NCBI GenBank assembly: GCA_016081115.2
Contig: CM071934.1
Span: forward strand, 58,265,267-58,329,266
Direction of reading: 5' to 3'
From: Rehmannia glutinosa
Taxonomy: Eukaryota > Streptophyta > Magnoliopsida > Lamiales > Orobanchaceae
DNA: 64,000 nucleotides
The notes under the pieces: generated by a model
Database searches by the model: none
What the model was told of the DNA's origin: nothing
What the model saw: the letters and a program-made list of their open reading frames with translations, nothing else
Translations under genes and position numbers: made by a program
Shown here: positions 23,551-36,376 of the stretch, one piece after another
Layout of the letters: each line of letters opens with the position of its first letter
Numbering within the stretch: position 1 is the first letter of the stretch

Positions 23551-25939
23551 AAATTTGATTTTCGTTTTCATAAACATTCTCCATTACCCACTATTCGAGA
23601 AATTTATATACAACATTAATAATATCGAAAATTTATATCAAGATTTACAGAATGTGGTGGACGAAGTTGAATTCATTGTGGAAGAGGTGATGAAGATAAA
23701 AGAAGATCAGAAAATTGAAATTTTGCAGCTTAACAACTATACTTCAAATGTTGGTTCACCAAGAATAGCAGCTTCTGGAAAAACCATTATGGTGGGATTT
23801 GATGAAGAAATAATGGAAATAAAAGCTCAGCTATGTGGAGAATCATCGAATCTCCAAATCATTCCAATTGTTGGAATGGGTGGGATTGGTAAGACTACTT
23901 TAGCCAACAATATTTTTTATGATCCGCTTACTGTGTATCATTTTCATATTCGTTCTTGGATAACTATAACCCAACGTTACAATGTGAGAGGAATTCTTCT
24001 AGGCCTCCTAAGTTCAATTACTGCAACCACGGAAAAATTAAGTCGAGAAACAGAGGAGGGTCTAGCAGAGTGTTTGTACAAAAATTTGAAGGGCGAAAAG
24101 TATCTCATCGTATTGATGATATATGGAACACGGAAGCTTGGGATGATTTAAAAATGCTATTTCCAGATGACCTTAATGGAAGTCGAATCATTTTAACCAC
24201 TAGGTTAGTTGATGTGGCTGTTTATGCCAACTCTTTCAAAGTTACAATTCCTAAATGAGGATCAAAGTTGGAATCTTCTTCGAGAAAAGGTGTTTGCAGA
24301 GGAATACTGTCCTCCTGAACTGGAAAAAATCGGAAAATTGATTGCAAAAAATTGCCGAGGACTTCCAATTTCAATAGTTGTGGTTGCAGGATTACTTTCC
24401 AAGGTCTATAGGATAAAGAATGAGTGGGAGAATATTGCACGAGATGTAAGTTTAGTTGTGAGAGAAAATCATGAAAACTTCACATCTGAGATATTATCTT
24501 TGAGTTATAACCATTTACCTCATCACCTTAAAGCATGTTTCCTCTACTTAGGTGGTTTCCCAAGACTACGAAATCCCCTCGTCTTTAAACTCATCAGTTT
24601 GTGGATTGCTGAGGGATTTCTGAAACCAATGGCATCTAAGAGTTTAGAACAAGTGGCTGAAGAGTATTTAGAGGATCTTGTGAAAAGAAGTCTTGTTTTG
24701 GTCACTAAGAAGAGGTCAAATGGCAAATTCAGATTTTGCAGCATCCATGATCTCTTGAGAGATCTATGCATACAAAAAGCTCGTGAAGAAGACGCCCTTC
24801 ATGTAATGACTGACATTAAAGAAAGCACAGAGAATAAACGCCGCATTTTCTTTTGCAAAATTTGTCAAAAGGTATCACTTTAAGAATGCAAATACTACTC
24901 GCTCACCTGTCCGTTCCTTTTTGTAGTCATTACAATGAAAAGATAACAAGTTTTAGCCTATCGAGAGTATTGGACATGCTTGAAGTAATCTTTGATTCAT
25001 TCCCAGTCGAAATACTACAACTTTTTCATTTAAGATATTTGTCTTTCACGACTGGTTTCATTCGTTCTTGCACGCTTCCTCCATCTCTGCCTAGACTTCA
25101 AAATCTTTCAGACATTAATAGTCAGCTCATCATTGACATTCAGAACAAGTGATTCCATGTTAGTTGCACACTTACCAATTTGGAAAATGCCCCATTTAAG
25201 ACATCTTATCTTTCTCAAGATAACTTTGTCTCCTTTCCTTCTTTCCATGCTGCAACTGATGAAGAAATACAACTCCCTATCCTAGAAAACCTACAAACAC
25301 TCTCCAGAGTCGAAACTTCAAATTTGCCAAAAAGGCCATTGAAATGATTCCAAATATAAAGAAACTTAAACTTGTCTACACCGGTGAGTCACGAAGACAA
25401 AGATCCGAGTACGATCTTAACAATCTTGTCCATTTGCGCAAACTCGAAACATTGAATCTCAAATTCCAACCCTCTTCGGATTGGTGGAGAAATCCTCTCC
25501 TGTCAAGTTTGGAATACCCCTTAAGCTTAAAAAGTTGACTTTGTGTGGTTGTGGGCTTTCTTGGAATGATATGACCATTTTAGGTTCATTAGACAATCTC
25601 GAAGTGCTTAAGCTACTAAGTTTAAGTGTGATTGGCGGAGAGTGGGAACCTATAGAAGGAGAATTTGCTCGGCTGAAGTTCTTGTTAATGGAGTGGTTAC
25701 TTAGATCTCAAGTGTTGGCTAGCGAAGATATCCATTTTCCGAACCTTTAGTGTTTGATTATCGGCATTGTTCGCTCTTGAGAATATTCCTTGTGGGATTG
25801 AGAAATACCTACTCTTCGAGTGATTGAGGTGGATGATAGCGAGTCAGCAGCAGAATCAGCACAAGTGATACTAGAAGAACAACGAGACATGGGAAACGAT
25901 GTTCTTCAAGTTCATATAATTGGTTCTTCTGATTGGTAA
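23551..25939 (+). pseudogene. R1-type CC-NB-LRR disease-resistance gene, broken
   Basis: Intracellular immune receptor remnant. Frame 1 from 23555 gives the end of the coiled coil, then the P-loop IPIVGMGGIGKTTLANN (about 23862-23912) and RNBS-A (FHIRSWITITQRYN). One base appears lost at about 24113 inside kinase-2, so DDIWNTEAWDDL and GSRIILTTRLVDVAV are in the next frame. A second shift near 24235 leads to a long frame (24209-24883) with GLPL (NCRGLPISIVVVAGLLSK), RNBS-D (LKACFLYLGGFP) and the MHD-like IHDLLRD. The LRR region (24853-25750) is split over at least three frames (FHLRYLSF, LVHLRKLETLNL, LDNLEVLKL). The end (VIEVDDSESAAESAQVILEE, stop at 25937-25939) is typical of R1/late-blight-type proteins. 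The N-terminal part of the coiled coil is missing, replaced by the LTR that ends at 23550. Confidence 0.88.
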
Positions 25940-26513
25940 ATAGATTATTTGGTTCCTATGCTTTCTTGATATGTTGTATTGGTATGGGGTTGCTATCTCT
26001 AAGAAATTATCTTAGATTGTTTAGTTAATCTTCAAACAGAATGGCAATAGGTACTAATAATGGTTCCATGTAATGCAATTGGACTTAACCAACTCAGGCA
26101 TACGGTCACAACAAAACAAATCTGTCAAACATTTGTTCATTTCAATTTATTACATCTTCAGTTTATTTATAAGCACCGATCTGCTTTAAAACTGGATCAA
26201 GTGCTTCATTTCATGGCAGATATTGGCAGGCACAAATGCGGCAAGGGGGATTATTACGTTTGCAACAGCGGAAAGGACCGTATATCAAAGCCTTGAAATG
26301 AAAAACAAAAAACAAAAAATGATGAAATATAAGTATTGGCAAGTATAATATTATTTCAATGAGATTAAAATGTACCTTGGTAAATCAGCCGAGCTGCTTC
26401 GCACGGTGTCGATATTGGAGAAAACACAAACATGATGATGGAAAATGTCACCGTGAGACTCTTCATACTGTTTGTGTCCATTCTTGAACATTAGTTGTAG
26501 TTGGGAGATGTTT
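25940..26513. other. 3' flank of the NLR pseudogene
   Basis: No gene seen. A short open plus frame (26060-26296) has no motif. The stretch ends at the boundary of a Copia LTR. Confidence 0.5.
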
Positions 26514-28729
26514 ATGTTGGGTTCGCTATATCGCGAGGCTAAACGCAGCGGAAAATTAAAAATTAAATCATGCATACAATTATACATAAAAATAAAGTCC
26601 CTGATTCTCATAGCGATTTAACGATCGCGCGTTTATACAAGTGGTAAAATAAGGTTTAAGATTTTACCTAAAATGCTTCCTTTTTTAAGATGATGTAGAA
26701 TGAATCCAAATTTCTCACAGCAGAGTAAATCCTCGTAAACTTGCCAATAGAGATTCAAATGCCTCCCCTCTAATTGAGACACCTTTTGGTTGTGACACCG
26801 GAATAAATTCTTCGCTAGTAGAATTTATTGCGTTTTCGAAATTGAAAAACGAAATAGAATTTAATTCCAACAATCAACTATTGTTAAAATTTTGTAGATG
26901 AATAATTATTGGTTAATTATTCTCTACTAAATTTTTTTTAATAGAAAATAGTGTATAATTAAGAGAGAGTGATAGAGCTAAGATTAAGAGTACAAAATAA
27001 ATTAAGAAGCCAAACATTCATCTTCATTCTCATCGGCCAAACCGTCTGCCCGTATTTGTCTAATCTCACAAAGATCAAATTTTGTTTCTTTTAATCTCAA
27101 TCAAAAGCTTAATGAATGGCTCAATGCAACCTTTTAATTAAAAAAGAAAAAGGTGTCCGTCTAATGGATATTAAACCAACTTTCTTAATAAAAAACAATT
27201 TGATTAGTGGCTCAATGAAAGTTAGGAAAAAACAATTGCCACAAACCACATGCATGCTGCCTGCATGCGAAAACAAATTTTACAAATTTTTTTTTTTTTT
27301 TTTTTCTAAACTCTCTTTTAATCATGTATATATATGTGTATATATATATTAAAATAAATCTCATTTATTTATTTCTCTTCAATTATCTAGTGGGCTTCAA
27401 CGTTTAGGCCTACTAGATTATGGTATAGATAAGACTTTAAAATCCGATTAATTAATTCTACTAATTAATTAATTTAAATTTCAATTAATCAATTCGAATA
27501 TTGATTAATTCATTATATTCCAATTATTTGGTTCTCTAATCAAATTAGATTTAATTAAATAATCAAATTATATAATTAAATATTTAATTCCACGATATAA
27601 TTGAATTAAATTAAAACCCAATTAATTAATCTATATCAATTAATTGTATCCAACCATTGATTTTTCAATCTCAAAATGTCAACATCCAAAATTATGTGTG
27701 ACCCTTTTTAGGTTCACTTAACACTAGTTGTAGGCTTACAACTTTTGCAACTTTCAAATAACAATAACTTATTCTATTTATTAATCCAATTAATAAATAT
27801 ACTTGAAATTAACTCTTTAATTTCAAGAACCTACAAATCATGGTAACACCTAGCAAGTAGTATGATTACCTAGTATTAGGTGAAAAAACGAGTAAACCTA
27901 TTTCAATTGCAATTCATACATGTACGATCCTTTCGACAACTAATTTCCCTGATTAAATCTTGGGCATAGATTTATAAGTCGAACCCAATTGATTTAATAA
28001 TCGTGATTCCATTTCAAGTACTTGTGATTCTCTTATGAATCAAATTCATCGTGCCTTGCCAAGGTCTTTGAACCACGAACTATGAAAACACATGAAATTC
28101 CTTATTAAACGACAAATGTCGAATTCTATGTTGGCCACACACAAACCTCTATGCATATCACCGCAATACCTAAAATACCTCTTTGTGATTGTCAAACAAT
28201 CAAAAGATAAATCAAAGTATTGTAGAATATACACAAAGCATAGTCGTGCCTCAAGTACGGCGATTAATCATGTACTATTCAATATGAAAATTCTTATTCG
28301 ACAAACAAAGCTTTTATTTAAGAATTTTCAATGGGTCATGTTCAATGAACTTGTTCGCTAACAAGCACCCACATATGTGCATTTGTGTCTAAACACCGAT
28401 GTTAATGGAATGCAACATCCTCGCCTCATGAGCAGGCACCATATGCGCAAGTCTTATGGGGTTATATAATGTCCTATCTTGAAAAACCCATCGACTTGGA
28501 ACAAATTTAAGATCAAAGCCTCGAGGCATGTTCCATGATCGCCATCAAATGCGCGACCATGCCTCATAGCTTAAATTGATCTAAGGACTTTATCATATGT
28601 GCAAATATGTGATAAATGCAAAAGAACATAAGATAAAGAAATGCCTTTATATTATTATAATTTCCAATAAAATTATTTTACAAGTAGAATACAATCCAAT
28701 CTAATTGGAACGCCGGCATTCTACTCTAA
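26514..28729 (-). repeat. Copia element C 3' LTR (~2.2 kb)
   Basis: Read on the minus strand it starts TGTTAGAGTAGAATGCCGGC at 28729 and ends GCGAACCCAACA at 26514, giving the canonical TG...CA. A purine run GTGGGAGAT (complement of 28730-28738) precedes the start as polypurine tract. AT-rich interior with TTAATTAATT-type runs and no ORF. The matching 5' LTR is not in the window, so no target duplication can be checked. Confidence 0.7.
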
Positions 28730-28992
28730 CAATCTCCCACTTTCCCTAGTTCTAATTGCCCATGTATTTTAGGCCCATCTTTTCGAGATGTCCGCCTAAT
28801 ACTCTTTGTGATAAGGGCTTAGTTAGCGGGTTCTGCTACATTTTCTCGCAAGCAACTTGATCCACAACAACGCCGCCTACCAATGATCTCTCCGATCGGT
28901 GGTATCGCTCATTATATCCTTAGATCTTTGATGAGATCTTGGCTCTTTTGCTTGCGCTATAGCACCATTGTTGTCACCATTCTCGGGAGAAG
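28730..28992 (-). mobile_element. Copia element C RNase H remnant
   Basis: Minus-strand translation gives DNNGAIAQAKEPRSHQRSKD, the conserved Copia RNase H block, then a frameshifted tail containing ENVA-like sequence, then the polypurine tract and LTR. The internal region stops abruptly at about 28992 against LINE sequence, so this element is truncated there. Confidence 0.75.
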
Positions 28993-29552
28993 TGATAGGG
29001 GCATGCAGGGGAGCACCAAGTGAACGAGTTCCCCGTAGTCTGCACCGCGAACAAACCGGCATCCTCCAAAAAGTCCCTGAAATCCTGACAAGAGGCTTGG
29101 GATAAAATCCCACTGCCCGAGCGCTCATGATGACCCAAAACAGCGTTAAAATCCCCAATAAGCAGTAAGTCATCAAGACCCTAATTTCTCAAATCCAACC
29201 AAAGCGTGCGCCGGGCAATATGATCACATAAACCATGCGCAAAACCAATATGAAAAATCATAAAATTCAATTGAACTCCGCAACAATACACCGAGAAAGA
29301 CCAAACCTGTTGCAAAACAGAAATGCCTGAATCACAGAATACCCAAATATCAACCCGTCCATTAGCTCGAAAATTCTGAGCCACGAAACTCAATCCCAGA
29401 CTACTCCAATAGGAAGCCGAAATCGAAGAAATGTCTACTTTAGGCTCACAGATAGCCAAAATAGAAGGTTTGTGTTTCTAACATAACCCCTTAAGAACAT
29501 TACAAGATGCAATGTTCTCAATCCCCCGAATATTCCAGAAGACGCAATTCAT
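28993..29552 (-). pseudogene. LINE ORF2 5' part (AP endonuclease), truncated
   Basis: L1-type non-LTR retrotransposon ORF2 beginning ATG at 29552: MNCVFWNIRGIENIASCNVL. The endonuclease core is visible: WNIRGI, the catalytic-Glu motif AICEPKVD, and LLLIGDFNAVLGHHERSG (GDFN box). A stop interrupts the reading just after VLKGLC and another frame change lies at about 29180. Homology to LINE ends at about 28993 where Copia element C RNase H begins, so the reverse transcriptase domain is absent. The adjoining ORF1 is upstream on the same strand, split by Copia D. Confidence 0.85.
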
Positions 29553-29989
29553 TGAGACGGAGGGGGTGGAGCTGCCCGTGTCGAACGCATGGGAAAAACA
29601 GGAGTGTGGTGTGTCGCAGAATCCGACGATTGGGCATTAGCAACCTCATCAGTATAATCCGCCCATCGTTTGGAAGCCGCAAAATCTAACTCATTGGGCC
29701 CCGGGTGATCTGACTCAATAGTTATGTCATGAATAGCCAGAGAGGGACCCTGAGCAACACTCTGAAGCAATCTGGATTTGGCCGAATCCAGGGAGCTATC
29801 TCTGTAGGCGCGGCTAAGAGCACAGATAGGTTTTCCAAAGCGACAGATTTGTAGAGAAGGAACCAGTGGTGGAAGAAGGAGCCTTTGGAACCGGATGTCG
29901 AGTGGGTAAATCTGAAGGGTAATCCGTGGATCGTGGGCTCAAGGGCGTCATCTGAAGCAAGCACCTCAAAAGTATTACCAAGGTGTATG
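29553..29989 (-). pseudogene. LINE ORF1 C-terminal part
   Basis: Proline/serine-rich minus-strand frames (29549-29770, 29722-29964) lead into ORF2. They are the distal part of the LINE ORF1 whose nucleic-acid-binding part lies at 44106-46324, the two being separated by the 14.1 kb Copia D insertion. The GTATG at 29985-29989 is one copy of the target duplication. Confidence 0.65.
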
Positions 29990-31449
29990 TGTAGGTCCCA
30001 AGGGGTGTGAGTGTAAGGTTTAGAAGGGGGGGTTGAATAAACCTTACCAATTTTTCGATTTAGTCCTTTTAAAACGTTCGAGTTAATACTTCACACCGAG
30101 TCCTTGATGGACAACTAAGTTAGTTAAGCAATAGAGTTAGCCACTCAACGCACTGACTCGAGCCGCTGATAGAATAACTCACCGTTTTGACTTAACACCT
30201 TGAATTTGGTTTAAGTTTGTTTTAATACTTGGTTTTAGACTTTGTTGATTATCAATTGATAGCAAATTTATCACAAATATCAAAATAATATGAATTAAAG
30301 TGCTTTAAATGTAAAAGACACAATAAATTTTTATAGAGGTTCAAGATGGGGTAATTCTTCTACTCCTCTCTTCTCCAACTCCCGGAGGAATCCACTAAGT
30401 ATTGATCAATGTACAAAGTGGTTATCAGTCCCGTATGCAAGTCTTGATCACACAAAATGACTTGATCCTTTGGGACTCAATAGATGCCTTGGTCACGCAA
30501 TCAGCCTTCTTCACAAGTATTTGCTACTACAGCCCACTTGCTCAAGCTTCTGGATTTGATCACGATCCAAAACTTGAGACTGGTTCGACCTTGAACCTTT
30601 CTACAATCCTTTGTGGAATGTAGACCCCTTGATTCTTCAAATGTTTCCTCTTCAACTGATTGAAGTTGTATTTCCTTCACAGTGAGTATTGGATTGATTT
30701 CCTTCGTAATGTAGGCTTGAGGATTGAACTTGTATGATTTGAGTAGGTTAAAGTTTGAATAAGAGCTTTAAAGTTCCGGTAACAAGGTTTTTTTTTTTTT
30801 CAAATATATTCCTCAGCCTTTTATAGTGTTCTTTTGAAAATTTGCCCGTTGAAGAGATAGTTAATTTTCAAAAGACACTTGTGGTCGCTTGGCTTGTCTT
30901 GTTGCATGCTTCTTGGAATTGACATTTCCTCGTATGAATGAGTCTTGACTTTTCGAGTTCTCGACACAAAGTGCAGCTTCCCATCGTTTACTCCTTTTGC
31001 ACGCTTCGACTCGAGCACTTTAAGAAAGACAAGATGGAAGTATTACTTGTTTAAGTAATTTTCGACTCACGAACGGATCTCTTCAGCTTATCTTGACTTG
31101 ATCGCATTTCCTTGACTTTCCTCCCCCGGTGACTTCGAGTCGCTTCCAATCATCGGATGACTCATCCGTCACTTCAACTTAAGACCGCTATCTTGAGTTG
31201 AACTTGATCATCGACACTTCACTCACCGGAAACCGCACCTTCAATCGAGTTCCTGTTTCTTCAAACACTTTTCTCACAATGAGTCTTCCTTCTAGTCTCC
31301 AATGACTTCTTGCATATTCCGCATAGCCGATTTAACTCACCGACCAACCCTATTTATTACAATGCAATTTACAACAAAAATGGGGTGCCAACTTTCTATT
31401 CTAAGTTTTACATGGCATTCATCAAAATCTTAAAATTAATTTCCCAACA
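29990..31449 (-). repeat. Copia D 3' LTR
   Basis: 1460 bp, a shorter and indel-rich relative of the 42550-44099 copy. It includes the shared phrases CTCCTCTCTTCTCCAACTCC and GAATCCACTAAGTATTGATC (plus strand). A T-rich run at 30788-30800 corresponds to one at 43427-43438. Confidence 0.9.
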
Positions 31450-31749
31450 ATTTCCCCCTTTTTGATGATGCCAAAACTTAAAACATTCATACAATAATTA
31501 AATAGCAAAGATACGCTTTAGAATCACGCAATGTATGCGTAGAATCAATCTTTTATTGATCATAACATTTTTGTTCTTTACACAAATTGCTAAGAAAGAG
31601 TGTACCAAAGCTTAAACAGAGCTTAAGGTAACCATGCTATTCTATATCTACGCAAGTATAGAAATTATACAATTCTATTCGATGTACGTAGGACTTACAT
31701 AAAGATGCATTTACATAGTAAAATACTTGAAGGGGTGGACAACAACACT

Positions 31750-34700
31750 TCATTTCCTTTGCGCTTTCTTTCTTTCCTCATCAAATCTGTCTTCTCGATC
31801 TATTTCTCTTCTTCTCTTCTTCACCGCTTTTTTTTCTCATATGCTTTCTCGAAGACTTCATCTCTTCTTTTTCTTTTCTTGTCTTTCTTCCCATAGTCAG
31901 TTTGTCTTCTATTTTCTTCTTCGATTCTCTTTACATACTCAAATTGTTCTTGGCCACTTGCAGTTGGCTACTTCATCGATCCACCAATAGATCCCTCCTT
32001 TCTTTCCTGGATCTATATATTCAATGTTTTTGGGCAGAGGTCTAGGTCTGAAACCTCTTCCTCCTCCATCGCTTCTTCCTTCCGCCTCCGGGCGTGTATT
32101 GTATCTGGGGCTTCTTTTTCCCGGTTGAGTGACCAAGAGAGTGACTAGTAGAGTGACGATCGCGAGTCCGCACGCTCGTCGCCTTCTTCACATAGCTTGA
32201 GGCCTTTTTCCCAATACAAATCCCGTGCTTGAGCCATGGACATATTTGCGAAGTAACCCTGATGCGAGCGTCTTGAATTCATCAACAGATCTTGCCTTGT
32301 TCACGCCTCGAAATGGCATAGGTGTCTCTGTCATTTGGAATGCCTCCATGTTGTTTCGAAGATATCCATAACTCGGGTATCCATCTTTCCTTCCACCTCC
32401 TTCATCCCCTCGCTTCTACTATTTTTCGCTTTTTAGCCATGGGTATGCGAGTGTTGGAGTGGCAGAGTCACCGGGAGTTTGCTTATGATATCACCGTGAC
32501 AAGACCTTGTTGGGGGTTTTAGCAATCATCGGGTCATATCTTTCGAACCTTCCCGGTCATATCTTTCGAACCTTCCCTCAACAGATTTTCCTTATTCTCT
32601 CTTCTCGCTTCTTCACCGCTTCTCCTTCACAAACAGATCCTTCTTCATCTCCTCCATAACCTTTCATCACTTTTAGGTATTCCTCGTCCCCCTTTTTGGC
32701 ATCATCAAAGGAGATAGGAACCCCTGGAAACAAGCTCGCAATCATGAAGTCTAAGCGGCCGATAGCCGAGTTATGCTTGAATCTCTGCGAGTATCTTGCA
32801 CGGAATTCGAGCGAGTGGCGTGGATTCACCGCCACCACTTCATTTCAGCCATGAGGAGAGACGCATTTCTTCTCCATGTTCTCCTCTACGCTGTGAAGCT
32901 CTTTCTTATGAAATTCACGCAGCAGCAGCATCTTTGTGTTGTGAGTTTCATGCATTCGATCGATGTTTTCTTGCATTCTTGTCTTCATATCAGCATTCTC
33001 AGCCCGCCAGACTAGCAATTTATTGAACAAAGTTCAAGTATCGAACTTGTTCTACACGCATTGTCTCTTTGTTGTTGCCACCATTCCCGGATCCTGACAA
33101 TTATTCCTCGCAGATCGGCAGTAAGATTTGTATCTCGGTTATCCAGTCTCATGTCCAGTGAGGCCTGGTGCCTTTCCATCTTCTCTATCTCTGCAAATAT
33201 GGCCTTGAAAACTTCTCGAACCTCACCGTCACTACTGTCTCACCAAGTGGCGGCCAAGCAGCGTCAAAAGTCAAAGTCAAAGTCTGGGACGATGGTGTCT
33301 GTTGGAATAACGGGATCAGGTTTATGGAAACATTCTTGATCTCTAGCTGATTCTTCAAGAAGGTCAGGTAGCTCCAGAGAAAAGGGAAACGATTCTTCAA
33401 ACGGATCATAACGGGCAACAGGAATTTGCTCAACGATAACTTGTGCCCGTGATGTGCCCGGTGGAGTCGATTCTGCTGCAGCTTGAGGAGCCTGCATAGT
33501 TGACTGTGTGTCAGCTGTGGTCTGTTGGGGTTTTGACCCGGTGGCCGAGCCTCAGTTGTCTCAACAAACTTCGTCGGTCTCACCGTTTTTTCCATGTGAG
33601 TTGACTGGTCCTCGGCCGTATCAGTAGCGTCATCGGACGATGATGAGATTTGCATGGGTGTCTCATCATCAAAATTAAAGGTTTGGCGAGTAGCCTTAAG
33701 GTCGGTCTTACTCGTGCTTGGGAGAACATCCTCACCGAGTCTTTTGGATCGGCAATAGGGGATGACTCGCCGTCTTTAGATCCCGAAAAAGGTTACATCA
33801 GATTGTCTTGGGAATCGTGAAGAGCACTTATCTCCTTTTCGGATGGATCAATGATAGTAGGAGGGATGTTATGTGCTTCCGTCTCTTTACCCCGGAAGTC
33901 TCAACCTCCCGTTGGCCTTCATTACCTCCTGCGCAGTCTCAATCTGCAGGCACGGGCGATCCCTTCGACAAAGTCACTGCCTTGGGGTCTTCCGAGGTGG
34001 CATCCACCGGAGTCTCCACTCCATGGATTGCACTTTCATTGCCAGTGTTAACTCCCGGGCCTTCCTTCGTGGCCTCGATGCATCGCGGCATCATTATCGT
34101 CGCAGAGCTTGGCATCTTCACCGAGACAGTCTCAATCGTCCGACCTTCTTTAGTGACAACTTGTCAGTTTCGTTTTCTTTTTCCTTCTCCACCTCGCCTC
34201 CTGGATTCGTTGTGGAGTCATCTGCAGCAACCTCCGACCTATATGCAGGTGAGAGAGTTTCCCCCTCACCGTGGCACACCACCGAGTGACTTGGATTGGG
34301 GTCACTCGACTCTGGACTCCGGTTGTTCCTTTGAGTATTCAAATTGGGGCGGTGGTAAGACACCTTCATTAGGGGTTGGCTCGATCAGGGTCCCCACAAT
34401 CCCAATTTCATCGCCATTTCCCTTAACACCTTCTTCTCGAGTGAGTCGGGAAGTGGTGGCAAAGAACAATCGTGGCAATATCTTTTCACCACTCCCATCG
34501 GATCAATCTCCAATCGCGATGTGGAAGACTCCCCGTCCTTCCAATAACCGTTGCTCATGTAGGACCCTAGATTCCCGCATGGCTTGCTGCATTTTCAATT
34601 AAATGCAGCAGCGTGCGGCCGGTCCGATCCTCATCACTCCCGGAGAGAATGTCAAGATGAGGATGTGTATGATCGATGGTTCCAGATAAAGGGACAAATA

Positions 34701-36376
34701 TCGGCCTTTTCACGAGCTTGACCTTCTCCTCTCCCGCTTCTCCTTTTTTTGAAGATCAAGATATCATGCGATTTTCTTCATCCAAAGGCTTGGACCACGT
34801 GGTCAATCCGAGAAAGTTCAACATTCGTCTTTCTTCTTCAATAAATTCCGGTCTTTGGAATTGTTCCTGATCGACTCACTTCCACTTCCTCCATTCTCGC
34901 AGCGATTTTGGATGTCCGGATATGGTGGGGATAGGATCATCACATCATCATCATCTTTATCATCTTCTCCTGCCGTCCTCGTTCTCGGGGATTGAAGGTA
35001 GCAAACTTTGGTGCTTCACACCTCAACAACGCCGTCACATTGCGGGAGGGGATACAACCCTCACAACAGGAGAGTTTGCTTTCTCGCCTACTTCTTGTGT
35101 CTCGGTATTCACTACAAAATTGTGTCTTGATTTGCCTCTGCGATTGGCTTTAGCAGACTTTCTTTGTTTCATCAATAATTTCGGAGACTCTACTTCTCCA
35201 GTTGTCTCCGCGATCTGTTCCAAATTGAGTGATAGACTCATTGTTTTCTCAAGCTCGATCGCTTGAAAATTCTTCTCCCTTTTGGTCCTTACCGAGGAAT
35301 TTCTGTTCGGATGCGCTTTCATCCGAGTCCTGGGGGCGGGCGTTGTCTTTTCTTTTAGGAGCCGGCTTTCTGTGGCTTGTCGATCCTCCTTTTCATGACA
35401 ATCGGAGAAGGTATTTGAGGTTCCTTCTCCGCCGCGGGCCGCAGGGGCAGTGACTTAGGCTGCGGGGGCAGTGCATCTTTTGTTTTCTTTTTCTTTCTTT
35501 GCTGCAGGGGGAGTAGTCTTCTTTGTAGTCTGCAGGGGCAACATTCTTCCGGGGAGGAGGAGACAATTGTTTTCTTCAGGGCGGTGATTCCCCTCACTCG
35601 TGACGCCCTCTTGGCGTATGCTCGCTTCGCTTTCGTGTTCAGGAAAGGTTAGACCAACATTTTTCTTTGTTGACATGGAACACTTTTCCATGTCGAAGAG
35701 GGACTCATTTAACTTCCATCATCCGGCCAATCACTAGTCCGCACTTCCAGGGGATCCTCCAAACGAACCATCCTCCTTGAAGGATTTATTCCCAATATTC
35801 TCGCGAGTCTGTATACAAACTCAAACCCGATTCACCTTTTTTTCTTCAATGATCGCAGACCATTACGATCGACTTAGTTTTAGACGGTGGTTAAAACTTC
35901 CAAATTTGATGTCTATGCATTTGGCAACAATGTTCAGATTTGTGGTAGTCCTCCTTCAATGCTTCTTGTCACCGTAGACAACCTTCGCGAAGACAGATCG
36001 AGGGCAGCTTGGCTACTTCCTTCCAAGCGGCCAGGTTAACATCGCCTTCATAAATCTCCTAAGACTCTTCCGCACTAAGAATCTAATGATGTTCTCGCGG
36101 ATCCTTGGCAGTGATGGTGAAATCTTTCCCGTGAACAGAGGACTTGATGCCCTCATCATGAACTTCAGCGTTCACATAGAACTGTGCGACCTCCTCCACG
36201 TAGGTTATTTGAAACTCCATCGACAAAAAGGGTTTCAGTCCTGATTTTTCCAACTTCTCTGCTATTTTCTTCACAAGGGTTTCGTCTGACCCTTGTTTGA
36301 TCATGCCCTCGAAGTCCACAGTAGATCCCGTGTGGATTTACTTTCCCAACTTGATGAAGTCGTAAGTAGATGCCAT
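31750..36376 (-). pseudogene. Copia D post-pol third ORF (ORF3), decayed
   Basis: Starts ATG at 36376 with MASTYDFIKLGK, an early in-frame stop, then a clean segment containing KKIAEKLEKSGLKPFLSMEF, ITYVEEVAQFYVNAEVHDEG and SSVHGKDFTITAKD before another frame change. Further downstream on the minus strand are basic, Pro/Lys-rich parts (PAAKKEKENK, QIPSPIVMKRR, TTGEVESPKLLMKQ at about 35650-35150), acidic-Ser parts near 33650 (SSSDDATDTAED) and a Met/Glu/Lys-rich segment that may be coiled coil (33030-32845). The same ORF is in Copia E at 62280. The FYVN-x-VHGK pattern is reminiscent of the 'putative plant transposon protein' family (PF20167), a suggestion only. Exact 3' end unknown. Confidence 0.55.

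Noticed and set aside
33808..34602. 264-codon open frame on the plus strand, the longest in the window
   Set aside because: It lies antisense to the minus-strand ORF3 region of Copia D, is Ser/Pro/Arg-rich without motifs, and has no splice or promoter context. It is a shadow frame.
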